This document shows positions 14,553 through 15,372 of a stretch of DNA of 15,372 nt, one piece after another. Source of the DNA: Schleiferiaceae bacterium (GTDB lineage: Bacteria > Bacteroidota > Bacteroidia > Flavobacteriales > Schleiferiaceae); NCBI GenBank assembly GCA_025210575.1, contig JAOARK010000320.1, positions 1 through 15,372 of the forward strand. The letters are read 5' to 3'. Position 1 is the stretch's first letter; every line of letters starts with the position of its first letter. A program made the position numbers and the translations under genes. The notes under the pieces are model-generated. The model was not told the DNA's origin. It saw nothing but the letters and a program-made list of their open reading frames with translations, and searched no databases.

Positions 14553-15372
14553 TTAATTCTTAGTCAATTCAAAGTGTTGAATTGGTTTTTTCTGTTTGTG
14601 TTCATATAGATCGATGATTGTCAAATCAATTTCACGTTCTTCTGCACTAATCTTAAAATCCTCAATAATCTCAATTACATCATGATGAATAAAGAAAGTA
14701 TGTGAAGCATCTATTATCACTTTAGAGCCATCGGGTAATAATGATAATGATTTTTGCACAGAAGCCTTGTTCAAGAAAGTAACATCTTCGGCTAATACAA
14801 TTTTATAAACTTCACCTTCTTCATCTTCTTCTTTACCAAGGTTGTATGGTATTTTAAAGTTATTTCTCAAGATGATAAATATTCCTACTACCAATCCAAG
14901 TCCAATTCCTTTAAGCAAGTCAGTAAATACAATTCCTAAAATGGTTACTACGAATGGAATGAACTGCTCATAACCTTGATTGAACATTTTCTTGAATAAA
15001 GAAGGTTTTGCCAATTTATAACCTACTACAAAAAGCACTGCTGCTAAAGAACCGTAAGGAATGAGGTTAAGAATGTTAGGGATCAGAATGATACTGGTTA
15101 AGATCATAAAACCATGAATTACTGCACTCATTTTAGTTCTACCGCCATTCTGCACATTAGCAGAACTTCTCACAATTACCTGTGTTACTGGAAGTCCACC
15201 AATCATGCCACTAAGCAGGTTACCAATGCCTTGTGCTTTGAGCTCTTGATTAGTTGGAGTCTTGCGTTTGAAAGGGTCCATTTTGTCAGTTGCTTCAACG
15301 CTCAGTAAGGTCTCTAAACTAGCAACAACAGCTATAAGAATGGCTGTTACGTATACATCTGGATTTTGCAAT
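14553..15372 (-). CDS. SulP family inorganic anion transporter, C-terminal part, cut by right edge
   Basis: SulP proteins are inner-membrane carriers or channels for sulfate, bicarbonate or other anions. About 273 C-terminal residues are present, roughly half of a usual 500-600-residue protein, and the true start is outside the window. Visible parts are the core motif VASLETLLSVEATDKMDP, then QGIGNLLSGMIGGLPVTQVIVRSS (the conserved G-x-x-x-G-x-P-x-T segment), several membrane helices up to about 170 residues in, an acidic linker (GKEEDEEGE), and a C-terminal STAS domain with VIIDASHTFFIHHD. In Bacteroidota such transporters are often bicarbonate or sulfate importers, sometimes beside a carbonic anhydrase. 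The substrate cannot be fixed here because the upstream neighbour is not visible. The TTG at 15371 is an internal leucine codon, not a start. Confidence 0.93.
   Translation of the reverse strand, partial: LQNPDVYVTAILIAVVASLETLLSVEATDKMDPFKRKTPTNQELKAQGIGNLLSGMIGGLPVTQVIVRSSANVQNGGRTKMSAVIHGFMILTSIILIPNILNLIPYGSLAAVLFVVGYKLAKPSLFKKMFNQGYEQFIPFVVTILGIVFTDLLKGIGLGLVVGIFIILRNNFKIPYNLGKEEDEEGEVYKIVLAEDVTFLNKASVQKSLSLLPDGSKVIIDASHTFFIHHDVIEIIEDFKISAEEREIDLTIIDLYEHKQKKPIQHFELTKN

Noticed and set aside
14553..15371. A complete 272-residue transporter starting at a TTG codon
   Set aside because: The frame is open to the window edge and the SulP family is much longer, so the TTG is an internal leucine and the gene is partial.
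1..15372. Insertion sequences, CRISPR arrays, tRNA or rRNA genes, phage or defence genes
   Set aside because: No transposase, integrase, regularly spaced repeat array or structured RNA gene was seen on either strand.

Overview
The window looks like chromosome of a Bacteroidota bacterium, most likely order Flavobacteriales. The reasons are a type IX secretion (T9SS) substrate with a 'gliding motility' type B C-terminal domain, a PorP/SprF family partner, lipoproteins with short Cys-Ser/Arg-Lys-acidic starts, a purH-mreBCD-mrdA gene order, AT-rich intergenic DNA, promoter-like sites of the TTG-N19-TAnnTTTG type, and no Shine-Dalgarno-led starts. I see no mobile element, tRNA, rRNA or CRISPR array. 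No gene-free stretch exceeds 300 bases; the longest is 7110-7331.

Region 1 (1-5290, minus strand) is a tight operon read right to left: purH (IMP biosynthesis), mreB, mreC, mreD and the N-terminal two thirds of mrdA (PBP2), which runs off the left edge. A Bacteroidota-type promoter lies just before purH. The four downstream genes build the rod/elongation complex: cytoplasmic MreB filaments, the MreC and MreD membrane scaffold, and the PBP2 transpeptidase. Junctions are 22 nt, 5 nt, an 8-nt overlap and a 4-nt overlap, so translational coupling is likely.

Region 2 (5402-7109) holds an orphan MacB/FtsX-type ABC permease (+) and a small GAF-domain protein (-) resembling free methionine-(R)-sulfoxide reductase. 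Their 3' ends overlap by 20 nt.

Region 3 (7332-10906, plus strand) is a two-gene T9SS unit closed by a strong intrinsic terminator. It encodes a large secreted protein with Ig/PKD-like modules and a type B sorting domain, then a PorP/SprF barrel protein that carries a coiled coil, a Gly-Gln-Thr repeat linker and a SPOR domain. The pair looks like an export substrate with its dedicated outer-membrane partner, and the SPOR tail suggests a tether to peptidoglycan.

Region 4 (10939-14414) has a beta-helix lipoprotein (+) meeting, tail to tail with 1 nt between stop codons, a minus-strand pair: an M23 peptidase and a small unknown lipoprotein overlapping by 8 nt. The peptidase has Cys where the last zinc-ligand His is expected.

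Region 5 (14527-15372, minus strand) is the C-terminal part of a SulP anion transporter with a STAS domain, followed by a hairpin terminator.

No clearly new defence or mobile system is visible. The most unusual items are the PorP/SprF-SPOR fusion, the Cys-substituted M23 site and the Cys cluster around the PBP2 active site.
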